Assembly (NCBI GenBank): GCA_964423645.1
Contig: CAYRFE010000002.1
Location: 78,086 to 142,085 of the forward strand
Source of the DNA: CAYRFE01 sp964423645 [NCBI: uncultured bacterium]
Lineage (GTDB): Bacteria; Macinerneyibacteriota; Macinerneyibacteria; Macinerneyibacteriales
DNA length: 64,000 nt
Direction: 5' to 3'
The first letter of the stretch is position 1. Each line of letters starts with the position of its first letter. Made by a program: the position numbers and the translations under genes. Shown here piece after piece: positions 10,259-23,065 of this stretch. Below the pieces are notes generated by a model, which was not told where the DNA came from, made no database searches, and worked only from the letters and a program-made list of their open reading frames with translations.

Positions 10259-10891
10259 TTAATTTTCTTTCATCATACCGTCAAGGTACGAGTATTTTTG
10301 CATAAGCTCGGTGATCAAAGATAATTTAAAGAATTGAATATCGTTATACACCTGTGTGCGAATCATAAAACGTCGAGGAGTACCGGCCGAGAAAGTGATT
10401 GAAATCGCTTCTCCGTATGCGGCATACAGACGTGTAAGGTATTCTTGTAATTCGTAATATTCTTGGGAATTTTCAGGTATGACGGACGCAATCGGTAGTA
10501 CTTCACTCGCTTCAATCACAAAATAGCGTACTGTCACGGTACGAACCGGAGAATTCCAATCATTGGTTCGAATGAACAATTTTTTTTCTTGAAGACCTTT
10601 CCCGTAATCAACAGTCGTGATCGTTCCGTTGATCGTGTATGTACCTCGAGAAGTTCGGATGAATTGTGCAGTAATGCAAGGACATGAAGTCATGACACGT
10701 GATACGGTAAATATTTTATCCGGCAACGAGTCAGATATGATCGTTGAAAAAGTCGCTGTTTTACCATACACAATGGGGGAAAGAACAACAGTTTGGGCAT
10801 ATGAGACCATCACAGAAAATAACAATAAAAACACGAACACTACACATGCCCGCGATGACCGATCACTCTTCTTCGAGTTTGACTTATACAT
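10259..10891 (-). CDS. exported DUF1573-like protein
   Basis: A 210-residue protein with a basic N-terminus, one hydrophobic segment (about residues 15-32) ending in VSYAQT, which looks like a cleavable signal, and a C-terminal beta-rich region. The stretch VMTSCPCITAQF followed by LFIRTNDWNSPVRTVTVRYFV resembles DUF1573/MSP-type Ig domains with a CxC pair, often found in exported proteins of Bacteroidota and related phyla. No catalytic motif is visible. It is divergent from the TPR lipoprotein gene at 10953 and stands alone. The function is unknown; the exported location is fairly safe. Confidence 0.7.
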   Translation of the reverse strand: MYKSNSKKSDRSSRACVVFVFLLLFSVMVSYAQTVVLSPIVYGKTATFSTIISDSLPDKIFTVSRVMTSCPCITAQFIRTSRGTYTINGTITTVDYGKGLQEKKLFIRTNDWNSPVRTVTVRYFVIEASEVLPIASVIPENSQEYYELQEYLTRLYAAYGEAISITFSAGTPRRFMIRTQVYNDIQFFKLSLITELMQKYSYLDGMMKEN

Positions 10892-10952
10892 GAATTTATG
10901 GTATCATAACCGGAGAAAAACGCAACGGTAATATTCGAGGAGGTCTGTAATA

Positions 10953-11759
10953 ATGATGAGATATTTTGTCGTTTTGATAACGGTCCTTTTTCTGATATCA
11001 TGTGGTCCTTCGGATACAAACGTAAAAGATACCACTTCAACAGTGCCTTCAGTGAACAATCTTGATTCTCTTGATATACCAACGCTCTTCTCTCTATCTG
11101 AAGATGAATTAAAACAAAAAAATTATCAGAAAGCGCATCACTATAATGATGCGATCCTTGTCCGTGAACCCGGGAATATAAATGCAAAACTTCTAAAAGG
11201 AAGGATATTAACTGACAGTGCCGCCTATACTGATGCCGAAAAGTACTGGATTGCTCTTTCAGCGGAACTTCCTTCTCATTCGGGTGTTACTTACCAACTC
11301 GGAAGACTCTACGATCTTACGGGACGCAAAACAGCTGCGCTCAAACAGTATCGAAAAGTCTATGATCTTGGTGATACAAGTCCGTATATTGTGAATCTTT
11401 TGTCCGATATGTATATGCGTGAAGGTAAATATCAGGACGGTATTTCGTTTTTTCAACATTATTTGCAAAAAAACGCCTCAAATACAAACATCCGGTTCAA
11501 TCTGGGGCAGTGTTATCTCTTTATCGGTCAAACATCTAATGCATTAGCTCAATTTGAGTATCTCACGGTAAAATTCCCTTCCTTTTCACTCGGATATTAT
11601 GGTACGGGTTTTGCGTACCACGGGATTGCCATGCGGACAAAAACAAGTAAAGACAAGTCACGTGCCATCACTCAACTTGAAAAATTCCTTTCCATGGAAA
11701 AAAATAAAACATTTTATATAAACAAGGCAAAAAAAATGATCGAGGAGTTGAAAAAGTAA
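10953..11759 (+). CDS. TPR-repeat lipoprotein
   Basis: A 268-residue predicted lipoprotein: the lipobox is FLISCGPSD after a short hydrophobic leader, then a Ser/Thr-rich linker and about five tetratricopeptide repeats (for example YQLGRLYDLTGRKTAALKQYRKVY and IRFNLGQCYLFIGQTSNALAQFEYL). TPR arrays serve as protein-protein scaffolds; no enzymatic role is visible. A GAGGAGG site precedes ATG 10953 and another ATG follows directly at 10956. The stop is 1 bp from the alanine racemase start, so the genes are cotranscribed with the two downstream exported proteins. This context suggests a cell-envelope role, but that is inference. Confidence 0.8.
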   Translation: MMRYFVVLITVLFLISCGPSDTNVKDTTSTVPSVNNLDSLDIPTLFSLSEDELKQKNYQKAHHYNDAILVREPGNINAKLLKGRILTDSAAYTDAEKYWIALSAELPSHSGVTYQLGRLYDLTGRKTAALKQYRKVYDLGDTSPYIVNLLSDMYMREGKYQDGISFFQHYLQKNASNTNIRFNLGQCYLFIGQTSNALAQFEYLTVKFPSFSLGYYGTGFAYHGIAMRTKTSKDKSRAITQLEKFLSMEKNKTFYINKAKKMIEELKK

Positions 11760-11760
11760 C

Positions 11761-12906
11761 ATGCATCAACATACGTGGATCGAATTATCCCGCAATGCCC
11801 TTTTACATAATTTACAAGCAATGAAAGCTCATATTGCGCCTCATGTTAAATTTATGTTTGTCGTAAAAGCAAATGCGTATGGGCACGGTCTTGCGCAAAT
11901 ATTGTCAATCGCCGAATCCGAAGAACATCTTGTTGACGCCTATGGTGTTCATTCAATCGAAGAAGCAGAGGATATACGCAAAAGTGGTATTAAAAAACCG
12001 GTGTATGTCTTAGGATATATCCCTTTTGATCACCTTGAGCGGATCATTAGGCTCAATGTTACACCCGTTGTGACAAATATTGAAACATTGCTCAAACTTG
12101 ATCATATCAGCACTACTCATAAAAAAGACATATCCGTACATCTGAAATGTGAAACCGGTACCTATCGTCAGGGTATACTGATCGATGAATTATCGCATTT
12201 TGCAACGCTATTTCAAAATAATACATTCCTCCGTCTTGACGGCATGACTACTCATTTTGCCAACATCGAGGATACGACCGACCATGGGTATGCATTTACC
12301 CAACTTGAACGTTTTCACCAATTTTTACATGAAGCTGAACTGCTTGGGTTACATCCGTCGATGAATCATGTGGCATGTTCTGCCGCATTGTTGTTATTCC
12401 CGCAAACACACTTTTCCATGGTCCGTGCGGGAATATCATCATATGGGTTTTGGTCATCAAAAGAAACGCAATTATCACATATTTTAGAGCAAAAGTATGA
12501 ATGTACCTTGAAACCTGTACTTACATGGAAAACCATTGTCGGTCACATTAAAACAGTTCCGCCCGATTGCTATATCGGTTACGGAGGAACCTATAAAACT
12601 ACTCATTCTACAAAACTCGCAGTACTTCCTATAGGATATTATGACGGCTATGATCGTGGCATGTCGAATATAGGTTATGTGCTTGTGAAAGGCATGAGAG
12701 CCCCGATCAGAGGGCGTGTGTGCATGAATATGACCATTGTTGACGTGACGCATATCCCTGATGTGAAATTAGAAGACGAAGTTATTCTTTTAGGAACGAC
12801 TGATCGTGATACGATTGGAGCAGACACTATTGCATCTTTTTTGGGAACGATCAATTATGAAGTGGTCACACGCATCAGTCCCCGAATTGAAAGGATGATC
12901 GTATGA
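11761..12906 (+). CDS. alr: alanine racemase
   Basis: A PLP-dependent racemase that makes D-alanine for peptidoglycan (381 aa, standard length). The PLP lysine is in FVVKANAYGHG near the N-terminus; the opposite-face tyrosine is in IGYGGTYKT; the C-terminal beta domain contains VCMNMTIVDVTHIPD and DEVILLG, all classic Alr motifs. The gene starts 1 bp after a TPR lipoprotein gene and its stop overlaps the next start (ATGA), so it is embedded in an operon of exported or envelope proteins. Confidence 0.96.
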   Translation: MHQHTWIELSRNALLHNLQAMKAHIAPHVKFMFVVKANAYGHGLAQILSIAESEEHLVDAYGVHSIEEAEDIRKSGIKKPVYVLGYIPFDHLERIIRLNVTPVVTNIETLLKLDHISTTHKKDISVHLKCETGTYRQGILIDELSHFATLFQNNTFLRLDGMTTHFANIEDTTDHGYAFTQLERFHQFLHEAELLGLHPSMNHVACSAALLLFPQTHFSMVRAGISSYGFWSSKETQLSHILEQKYECTLKPVLTWKTIVGHIKTVPPDCYIGYGGTYKTTHSTKLAVLPIGYYDGYDRGMSNIGYVLVKGMRAPIRGRVCMNMTIVDVTHIPDVKLEDEVILLGTTDRDTIGADTIASFLGTINYEVVTRISPRIERMIV

Positions 12907-13526
12907 AAAAGGTCTTTTTCTTATCCGTATTTTTCATCTTCTTTGCTGCGGTTGCGTATACATTGCCAACGGTAAAAGATGTTTTGCCCAATTATGGGCC
13001 TTATATCTCATATTCTCCGACGCCAAAAATCAAAATCGTTTTCAGTGAGCCGGTCTCAATAGATCTACCGGGAGCAGTAAAAGTAAATCCCGGGTATGTA
13101 TTTGAAGTTTATACCGAACCTTACGGAAATACTATGGCTGATTCACTTTTAATCGTTTTGAAAAATGTGCCGTATCCTGCATCATTTACCATTTATTTGG
13201 ACCATACGAAAATTAAAAATCTTCAAAATCAATATCTGGACGGTGAAAATACCGGTTCACCCTCAGATTATGATGTCACATTCAAGTTTAATGAACCCTA
13301 TGTGATGTTGAAAGCCGGAGAAGAATGCTGGTTCCCGATCGATCAGGACGTGTTGGGATCAATCACGATTTACTCGTTTGATGGCAGAAAACTTACCACG
13401 TTACATTCAAACAGATGGGATGGATATTCAAAAGGTGTCATGCTTAAAAGTGGCGGGTACTTGTTCATTGTTCAGGATGCGTCAGGTTCAACAATCATGA
13501 AGGGAAGGTTGACGTTAATCAAATGA
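12903..13526 (+). CDS. exported Ig-like protein with FlgD-type C-terminal domain
   Basis: A 207-residue secreted protein. A signal peptide (KKVFFLSVFFIFFAAVAYT) is followed by a Big_5/SbsA-like Ig domain (SPTPKIKIVFSEPVSIDLPG, about residues 35-125) and a C-terminal segment of FlgD/T9SS-stub style (ITIYSFDGRKLTTLHSNRWDG, then KSGGYLFIVQD). Such C-terminal modules are common in exported proteins of Bacteroidota-like and candidate phyla. It overlaps alr and the following gene by 4 bp on each side (ATGA), so the three are translationally coupled. The function is unknown. Confidence 0.72.
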   Translation: MKKVFFLSVFFIFFAAVAYTLPTVKDVLPNYGPYISYSPTPKIKIVFSEPVSIDLPGAVKVNPGYVFEVYTEPYGNTMADSLLIVLKNVPYPASFTIYLDHTKIKNLQNQYLDGENTGSPSDYDVTFKFNEPYVMLKAGEECWFPIDQDVLGSITIYSFDGRKLTTLHSNRWDGYSKGVMLKSGGYLFIVQDASGSTIMKGRLTLIK

Positions 13527-14770
13527 AATACCTATTTATATTTTTTTCACTTTTACTTTTCACCGATACCATCTGTTCATATGATTGGTACCCGACCCCC
13601 TATCGAATGAGCCGAATAGGATTTGTCGATGAATTCAGTCGTGATACGATCTACATCAATCCTGCGGTGATACCCTACCTTGAAAAACGGTCGGTGTTTA
13701 CAATGATGCATACTGAACACACTCTATTTCTTACGACTACCAATGATGGTTCCGGCAATGATGTCTTTCAATTTTTTCAACCGTTTGAAAAAGATCACGG
13801 TATTGCATTATCAATTCGCGGGTATAGCTCCAACAGCGGGTATAAAGATTTTAACGCAGATATCGCATATGGTGTGAAAATAAATTCATTTTTAAGTGCG
13901 GGTTTTAAAACATCAATTTTTACACAAAGTATGCAATATCAGGAATGGCCGTCACAAATTGAACGTGAGTCTACTTCAGACACGGAGTTTCGTTTTGATT
14001 TCGGTGCAATTGCCGAAATTGCTGATTATGGTTTCATTTCACTATCCGTTCATGATCCATTCACTACTGAGATCAATAATCCTCTAACCGACTATACCGA
14101 TACTATTCACCCTTCTATTGACGTGGGTATTACATCATTTACCCGATTTGGTAATGTGTATGGCAATCTGTACCTTTTTTCCGATGAATTTGAAGAATCC
14201 ACATCAGAACTGTCATTAGGGTATGCGTATCCTATGTTTAATAAACATATCACTCCATCTGCGGGGATTACTTTTGGTAAAATGATCAATGCGGGTATTT
14301 CTGTTCAATATAAATATCTTTCTCTTGCCTTTGGCTATGGGTACAATTATACTGATGCGCTTTACCGAACGGTGACATTTTCGATAGGTTTAAAATTTAA
14401 AAATGACTGGTATGCCGAATACCGTGATGTTCATGTTTTTGATTCACCGACAAATTTCTTTCATTTCATTGTTATTACAAATCACGAACTCAGAAAATCC
14501 GAAACATGGATAAAAGTGGAACAAAACAAAACACAGGATGACTCCGATTTCGGATCATTTTTTATTAAAACAAGCATTCCCAATGATGAAATTAAGTATG
14601 CATATATGTATGTAAAAATCCCCAGAAAGTGGATTGAATCTCGTTCACAGACCAAAGAAGGAATGACACTCTCAGTAATTATTGAAGGAAAACGTGAAGA
14701 AATTCCACTTTTTTATCTCTATGAAGAAACTGATTTTTATTACTACATGGGAATTACCAAAAAATTATAG
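13523..14770 (+). CDS. predicted outer-membrane beta-barrel protein (PorV/UPF0164-like)
   Basis: A 415-residue exported protein. After a signal peptide (KYLFIFFSLLLFTDTICS) it has the pattern of an outer-membrane barrel: INPAVIPYLEKRSVF near the N-terminus (compare the N-P-A motif of FadL/PorV/UPF0164 proteins), many alternating aromatic beta strands and glycine turns such as FGYGYNYTDALYRTVTFSIGLKF at the end of the barrel, and then an extra soluble C-terminal part of about 110 residues. It is the last gene of the operon with alr. The assignment rests on pattern, not on a named match; a role as an OM porin or anchor is inference. Confidence 0.62.
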   Translation: MKYLFIFFSLLLFTDTICSYDWYPTPYRMSRIGFVDEFSRDTIYINPAVIPYLEKRSVFTMMHTEHTLFLTTTNDGSGNDVFQFFQPFEKDHGIALSIRGYSSNSGYKDFNADIAYGVKINSFLSAGFKTSIFTQSMQYQEWPSQIERESTSDTEFRFDFGAIAEIADYGFISLSVHDPFTTEINNPLTDYTDTIHPSIDVGITSFTRFGNVYGNLYLFSDEFEESTSELSLGYAYPMFNKHITPSAGITFGKMINAGISVQYKYLSLAFGYGYNYTDALYRTVTFSIGLKFKNDWYAEYRDVHVFDSPTNFFHFIVITNHELRKSETWIKVEQNKTQDDSDFGSFFIKTSIPNDEIKYAYMYVKIPRKWIESRSQTKEGMTLSVIIEGKREEIPLFYLYEETDFYYYMGITKKL

Positions 14771-14854
14771 CTATGTGCCCCTGTAGATATTGCACAAAGG
14801 ACATAAAGTGTCTATCACGGGGCTATGCAAAATTCAATAAAACCTGATATTGTG

Positions 14855-14984
14855 TGTTTTCAAAATAGAGTCGTGGGGACGAAGTCCCCACGATAAACAA
14901 AGTTAAACCTCTTCCGATCTTCACGTGAGGGATTTGTGGTGGGCGCACAATGTGATACCCCGTAGCTCGTAGGGGGTAGCTCAT
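14855..14984 (-). repeat. dispersed repeat, copy R1 (inverted, partly decayed)
   Basis: This copy lies between the convergent genes ending at 14770 and 14981. Read on the minus strand it contains GATACCCC-type flank, GTGCGCCCACC, a decayed version of the GC hairpin and a perfect GTGGGGAC/GTCCCCAC inverted repeat (14872-14892). The same order of blocks is seen near 27.8, 30.4, 36.4 and 60.5 kb. Its edge reaches the hutI stop codon. Confidence 0.75.
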
Positions 14985-16222
14985 GTGTAACAAGTATTAT
15001 TTTCAACAAGGATCGATCCATTTTTTATGACCGTTTTGACCGCATTTTCACCGAATTGATACACAAGATATTTGTAATTGGGGATATTTAACAAAAGCAG
15101 ATCGGCTTTTTTACCGACGGTTATTGCGCCGCGATCATCCAATCCGATCGCTTTTGCGGCATTACTCCCGACAGCATGAAAGATTTCTTCGATATCCATG
15201 CGAAGATTCAGTGCCGCCAGCGTAATAATCATCTGCATATTGAGGCCATGGCATGATCCCGGGTTAAAATCTGATGCAAGAGCGACAAACGCCTTGTTCT
15301 TAAGAATAATTTTTGCCGGAGCATACTCTTTCATCATAAGAAAAAAAGACGTGCCGGGAAGAAGCGTGGCGATAGTATCACTCTCTCCCAACGCATACAT
15401 TCCTTTATCGGTTATCTTCATCAAATGATCAACACTGGTGATATTAAGACGTGCTCCCAATTCTGCACCACCGAGGGGGTACAATTCATCGGCGTGCATT
15501 TTTGTTTTAAATCCCATGTCCATTGCCGCACGTAAATAACGTTCAGTTTCTTTTAAAGAAAACACACCCTTTTCCGTAAATATATCCGCAAATACCGCGA
15601 CCCCTTGTGCTTTCACTGCGGGAAGGACAGTATCGATCGTAAAATCAATATAAGACTTTTCAGTATACCCTTGTGGGATTTCATGAGGTCCCATAAAGGT
15701 TGCAATAATGGTATCAGGGTATTTTTGTTGTAATTTTTGCACGACAGCGAGCATTTTTATTTCAGTTTCGAAGTCGAGACCGTATCCGCTTTTTACTTCA
15801 ACCGTGGTCGTACCGTATGCAAACATTCGTAAAAGCCGTTTTTCTGCTTCAAGAAATAAATCATTTTCGCTCATTTCACGTGTATGTTGCACGGTATTTT
15901 TTATACCACCGCCCGCTTTAGCGATCGCTTCATATGAATCACCGCGTATCCGCATCAGGAATTCATTTTCTCTGTTTCCTCCGAATACAAGATGCGTATG
16001 TGAATCGATAAAACCGGGAATAATAACCGACTGGGATCCGTCTATCACGGAGGCGGTCTCATATTTGAGATCTGATCCGATTTCAATAATATATCCGTCC
16101 AGAATCGCTATATCCATATCACGCCACACACTTAAGGTCATATCAGATCCGCCACGAACCGGCATAGGTTTTCCCGTCACAATTTCTTTGCAATTTTTAA
16201 TAATGCAGTCACATTTATTCAT
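14981..16222 (-). CDS. hutI: imidazolonepropionase
   Basis: The amidohydrolase that opens 4-imidazolone-5-propionate to formiminoglutamate in histidine degradation (413 aa, standard). The metal-site motif GFIDSHTHLVFGGNRENEF (residues about 68-86), MHADELYPLGGAELG, SVDHLMKI and LASDFNPGSCHGLNM are all diagnostic. ATG 16222 has a GGGAG ribosome site 7 bases upstream; a second in-frame ATG at 16237 is less likely. No other hut gene is in the window. The last codons and the stop lie at the edge of dispersed repeat R1, so the C-terminal end may have been reset by that repeat. Confidence 0.95.
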   Translation of the reverse strand: MNKCDCIIKNCKEIVTGKPMPVRGGSDMTLSVWRDMDIAILDGYIIEIGSDLKYETASVIDGSQSVIIPGFIDSHTHLVFGGNRENEFLMRIRGDSYEAIAKAGGGIKNTVQHTREMSENDLFLEAEKRLLRMFAYGTTTVEVKSGYGLDFETEIKMLAVVQKLQQKYPDTIIATFMGPHEIPQGYTEKSYIDFTIDTVLPAVKAQGVAVFADIFTEKGVFSLKETERYLRAAMDMGFKTKMHADELYPLGGAELGARLNITSVDHLMKITDKGMYALGESDTIATLLPGTSFFLMMKEYAPAKIILKNKAFVALASDFNPGSCHGLNMQMIITLAALNLRMDIEEIFHAVGSNAAKAIGLDDRGAITVGKKADLLLLNIPNYKYLVYQFGENAVKTVIKNGSILVENNTCYT

Positions 16223-16908
16223 GGTAACTCCCTTCATATAATTTTTTCACCGTGTTTTTCCATGTATTTTCTGTATGTTCAATTTCAATACCATCAGTTT
16301 TTTGAAATGAAAAAGATGCAACCTCCAATATCGCGGATGTAGGTATCATAAATATATGAATCTCTTTACAATATAAACCTTTCATATGTGCTGCGTCAAG
16401 CATATCTTTCCGTCTGTCATGAGGAAAACATACAAACGCAAGACCGTGATCTGCCAGATACCGTGTAATTGCGTCGAATAGTTCGTCCGGAGATAATAAG
16501 GAATCATATATCGCAATATTTTTTGTATCATACGGGCTTAATCTGCCGGATCCCATAACTCTATACGGAGGGTTTGAAAAAACACAATCAAAACGTTTGT
16601 GAGATAAAGAAGAAATTGTATCTCGAATATCTGAATGATGCAGCGTGATAGATTGAAATTGATTCCGTGTGATTCCTTTTTGCATACAATTGACCATCTC
16701 GGTTTGTATTTCGACCGAATCGATCCTCATATGAGGATATCGTAACGTCAGCAGAAATGATATAATTCCACAGCCGCTCCCGATCTCAAGAACATGATTG
16801 AACGTATTTCCCGAAATTGATGAAAAAAGAAGTAAAGCGTCGGTTGAGAATCGAAAACCTTTTCGAGGCTGATACACATAAAGCGTACCAACCCCGTCAC
16901 AGGTAATA

Positions 16909-16922
<14 letters not shown>
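16215..16922 (-). CDS. TrmN6-like N6-adenine methyltransferase
   Basis: A 235-residue class I SAM methyltransferase. Motif I is LEIGSGCGIISFLL and the catalytic motif IV is FSNPPY, the N6-adenine type; the N-terminus YVYQPRKGFRFSTDALLL is typical of the YfiC/TrmN6 family, which modifies A37 of tRNA-Val. The frame also opens at a TTG (16934), but ATG 16922 gives the usual start. It overlaps the end of atpC by 14 bp and the start of hutI by 8 bp, so it is read through from the ATP synthase operon. The target could be another RNA; the family is clear. Confidence 0.85.
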
Positions 16923-19571
<2,649 letters not shown>

Positions 19572-19580
19572 TGTAACCTC

Positions 19581-21095
19581 TTATAATTTTGCCTTAAATG
19601 CAGTGACTGCCTCGGTAATAAATGTGTCTAAATCAGCTTTTACTGCAGGCGTTATCGTTTTTTCAGCGCTGATAACATCTATGATCGAACTCTTCCGTGC
19701 ACGAATATCCGTCACAAGTGCGGCAATAAATTCCTGTAGTTTTTCAACAGGAAGTTCATCAAGAAAACCGTTTGTGCCTGCATAAATCTGGACGATTTGA
19801 TCTTCAACTGACATTGGTACATATTGACCTTGCTTAAGAATCTCAACAAGGCGTTCACCGCGTTTTAATTGTGATTGTGTCGATTTATCAAGTTCCGCAC
19901 CAAACTGAGAAAATGCTTCCAGTTCTCTGAATTGAGCCATATCAAGGCGTAATCGTCCTGCAACCTGTTTCATGGCTTTAATCTGAGCATTACCCCCGAC
20001 ACGTGATACAGAGATACCGACATTGATCGCCGGACGGACACCGGAATAGAATAAATCTGAACTCAAAAATATCTGCCCGTCAGTGATAGATATGACGTTG
20101 GTCGGGATATAAGCGGACACATCACCGGCTTGTGTTTCAATGATCGGCAAAGCGGTAATAGAACCACCGCCTTTATCATCGGAGAGCTTGACTGCACGTT
20201 CGAGTAAACGAGAATGCAAATAAAACACGTCACCCGGGTATGCTTCGCGTCCCGGCGGACGCCGTAAAAGAAGCGACATTTCACGATATGCGACCGCTTG
20301 TTTTGAAAGATCATCATACACTATCAGAACATGTTTCCCTTGGTCCATAAAATATTCTGCAATTGCTGAACCTGAATACGGAGCAATATATTGCAACGGT
20401 GCCGGCTCACTTGCAGTCGCTGATACAACGATTGTATAATTCATCGCACCATTTTTCTGTAAGGTATCGATTATACGTGCAACGGTAGAGCGTTTTTGCC
20501 CTATTGCCACATATACACAAATAACCCCTGTATTTTTTTGATTAATTATGGTGTCAATAGCAATTGCGGTCTTACCGGTTTGGCGATCGCCGATAATCAA
20601 TTCACGTTGACCTCGTCCGATAGGAATCATTGCGTCTATTGCTTTGATACCGGTTTGCAACGGTTCTTTTACCGGTTGCCTGTACACGATGCCCGGCGCG
20701 ATTTTTTCAATCGGATACATAATGTCAGATTTAATATCGCCCTTCCCGTCAAGCGGATTTCCTAAAGGATCGACTACTCGTCCCAACAAAGCATCGCCAA
20801 CCTTTGTACTCATGATCGTGCCTGTTGTCTTTGCGGAATCGCCTTCTTTAATAATGCTTGTATCTCCAAGCACAACGACTCCGACAGTATTTTCTTCAAG
20901 GTTAAAAGCAATTCCCATAACTCCAGAATTAAATTCAATAAGTTCTGATGCCATTGCATTCTTTAAACCGAAAACTTTTGCAATACCGTCACCGACTTCT
21001 ATTACGGTGCCAACTTCGGCAATATCGGTATCCTTTTTAAATCCTTCAATTTCCTTTTGGATAATCTCTTTCAACTCATCGACTTTAATCTTCAT
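19581..21095 (-). CDS. atpA: F1 ATP synthase alpha subunit
   Basis: The non-catalytic nucleotide-binding subunit (504 aa). The P-loop is [46 protein letters not shown] and the arginine-finger segment [15 protein letters not shown] are conserved. The N-terminal crown domain begins normally ([18 protein letters not shown]). It is preceded by atpH with a 2-bp gap. Confidence 0.98.
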   Translation of the reverse strand: MKIKVDELKEIIQKEIEGFKKDTDIAEVGTVIEVGDGIAKVFGLKNAMASELIEFNSGVMGIAFNLEENTVGVVVLGDTSIIKEGDSAKTTGTIMSTKVGDALLGRVVDPLGNPLDGKGDIKSDIMYPIEKIAPGIVYRQPVKEPLQTGIKAIDAMIPIGRGQRELIIGDRQTGKTAIAIDTIINQKNTGVICVYVAIGQKRSTVARIIDTLQKNGAMNYTIVVSATASEPAPLQYIAPYSGSAIAEYFMDQGKHVLIVYDDLSKQAVAYREMSLLLRRPPGREAYPGDVFYLHSRLLERAVKLSDDKGGGSITALPIIETQAGDVSAYIPTNVISITDGQIFLSSDLFYSGVRPAINVGISVSRVGGNAQIKAMKQVAGRLRLDMAQFRELEAFSQFGAELDKSTQSQLKRGERLVEILKQGQYVPMSVEDQIVQIYAGTNGFLDELPVEKLQEFIAALVTDIRARKSSIIDVISAEKTITPAVKADLDTFITEAVTAFKAKL

Positions 21096-21097
21096 AA

Positions 21098-21640
21098 TTA
21101 TTCACCTCTCAAGGCAGAATGAATGCGTTTAATTCGCCCTTGTACACTGCCGTCATATACAATTCCGTCAATCTCAAGTATTGCTCCGCCTATTAATGAA
21201 GCATCCTCATGTAAACAAAGGTTCACTGATGAAGACAATTGGGCTTCCAGTGCTTTTTTTAATGATTGTTGCGCGTCCAATGACATAGGAAATGCAGATA
21301 GTATCGTAACATCTTTTTCATTTTTAAATGTCTTTCGATAAGAATCGTACTCATCTGCAATCTCTGAAAATAACGTAAAACGCCCTTTTTTTATCAAAAT
21401 ATCACAAAATAAAAGCATCATTTCAGATACAGCATCGTTCGGGAGAACTTTTTTGATCAGATCAAGCTTTACATTCTTTGTAACCGACGGATTGAGAAAA
21501 TATCCCATTATATCGGGGGATGATGCAAAAAGCTCACCCAACACGCTTAATCGCTCTGAAACAACATCGACAACTTTTCTGTCGAGAGCAATATTAAACA
21601 ATGCCACTGCATATTTTGCAATAACAGGATTACTTTTCAC
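21098..21640 (-). CDS. atpH: F1 ATP synthase delta subunit
   Basis: The peripheral-stalk delta/OSCP subunit (180 aa), with an N-terminal helical domain ([18 protein letters not shown]) and the conserved C-terminal motif [22 protein letters not shown]. It overlaps atpF by 11 bp and precedes atpA, as in the standard order. Confidence 0.95.
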   Translation of the reverse strand: MKSNPVIAKYAVALFNIALDRKVVDVVSERLSVLGELFASSPDIMGYFLNPSVTKNVKLDLIKKVLPNDAVSEMMLLFCDILIKKGRFTLFSEIADEYDSYRKTFKNEKDVTILSAFPMSLDAQQSLKKALEAQLSSSVNLCLHEDASLIGGAILEIDGIVYDGSVQGRIKRIHSALRGE

Positions 21641-22232
21641 GCGGATCTCCTACTTTTTCAAGCAGTGAACGAATCATCGCATCATGTTTTTTCTCTGAAA
21701 TCTCTTCCTTAAGAATATTTGATGCAATTGAAACGGAAATATCGGCAACATATTTCATAAGTTCTGTCTTTGCTTTCATGACCTCAAGTTGGAATTCGTG
21801 TTCATTCTTTTGCCGTAAATGCTCAAGCTCTTCGCGTCCGCTTAAAACTATCGCATCTTTTTCTGCATGTGCAACCTGAGTCATCTCTTTTCGTATCTGT
21901 TCAGCCTTTACATACGCATCCTTAAGCATGAGTTCATAGTCATTTTTAATTTTCTGGGCTTCATTGCGCATATTTTCAGCTGATTGCATATCCTTTTCGA
22001 TTTCACTTTTACGTTTATCAAGTGTTTCAAGAATTTTATTATATACCAATCGTTTCATTACTACGATAACGATCACAAGGCTTAACGCTTGAAGAAACAG
22101 CGTCATGTTGATCCCGACTATATCCGTTGTTCCTTCAGTGCAACCTGAAAAAAACAATATCGTCAGGAATAATCCCGCATATCTCATCAAAACGTGATTG
22201 CGATATCGCACGTTTCTATTATTGCTATTCAT
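21630..22232 (-). CDS. atpF: Fo ATP synthase b subunit with an N-terminal lipobox-like extension
   Basis: The peripheral-stalk b subunit: one membrane helix (MTLFLQALSLVIVIVVMKRL, about residues 43-62) followed by a long charged coiled coil. The length is 200 aa, against about 156-170 in most species, because of an N-terminal extension containing a hydrophobic stretch ending in FFSGC, which resembles a lipoprotein lipobox, then TEGTTDIVGIN. ATG 22232 has a weak GAAGG site; an internal ATG at 22106 with GGGAT upstream would give a normal-length protein that begins directly at the helix. Both starts are possible. It lies between the atpE genes and atpH. Confidence 0.9.
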   Translation of the reverse strand: MNSNNRNVRYRNHVLMRYAGLFLTILFFSGCTEGTTDIVGINMTLFLQALSLVIVIVVMKRLVYNKILETLDKRKSEIEKDMQSAENMRNEAQKIKNDYELMLKDAYVKAEQIRKEMTQVAHAEKDAIVLSGREELEHLRQKNEHEFQLEVMKAKTELMKYVADISVSIASNILKEEISEKKHDAMIRSLLEKVGDPREK

Positions 22233-22271
22233 GCACGTGCCTTCACTTTCTTCATCGTATCGTAAAGGTAA

Positions 22272-23049
<778 letters not shown>

Positions 23050-23065
23050 GCACGTTCTCCTTTTA

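Noticed and set aside
15708-16241. 177-codon frame on the plus strand
   Set aside because: It is antisense to hutI, which is fully supported by family motifs.
20644-21132. 162-codon frame on the plus strand
   Set aside because: It is antisense to atpA; the composition is that of a shadow frame.
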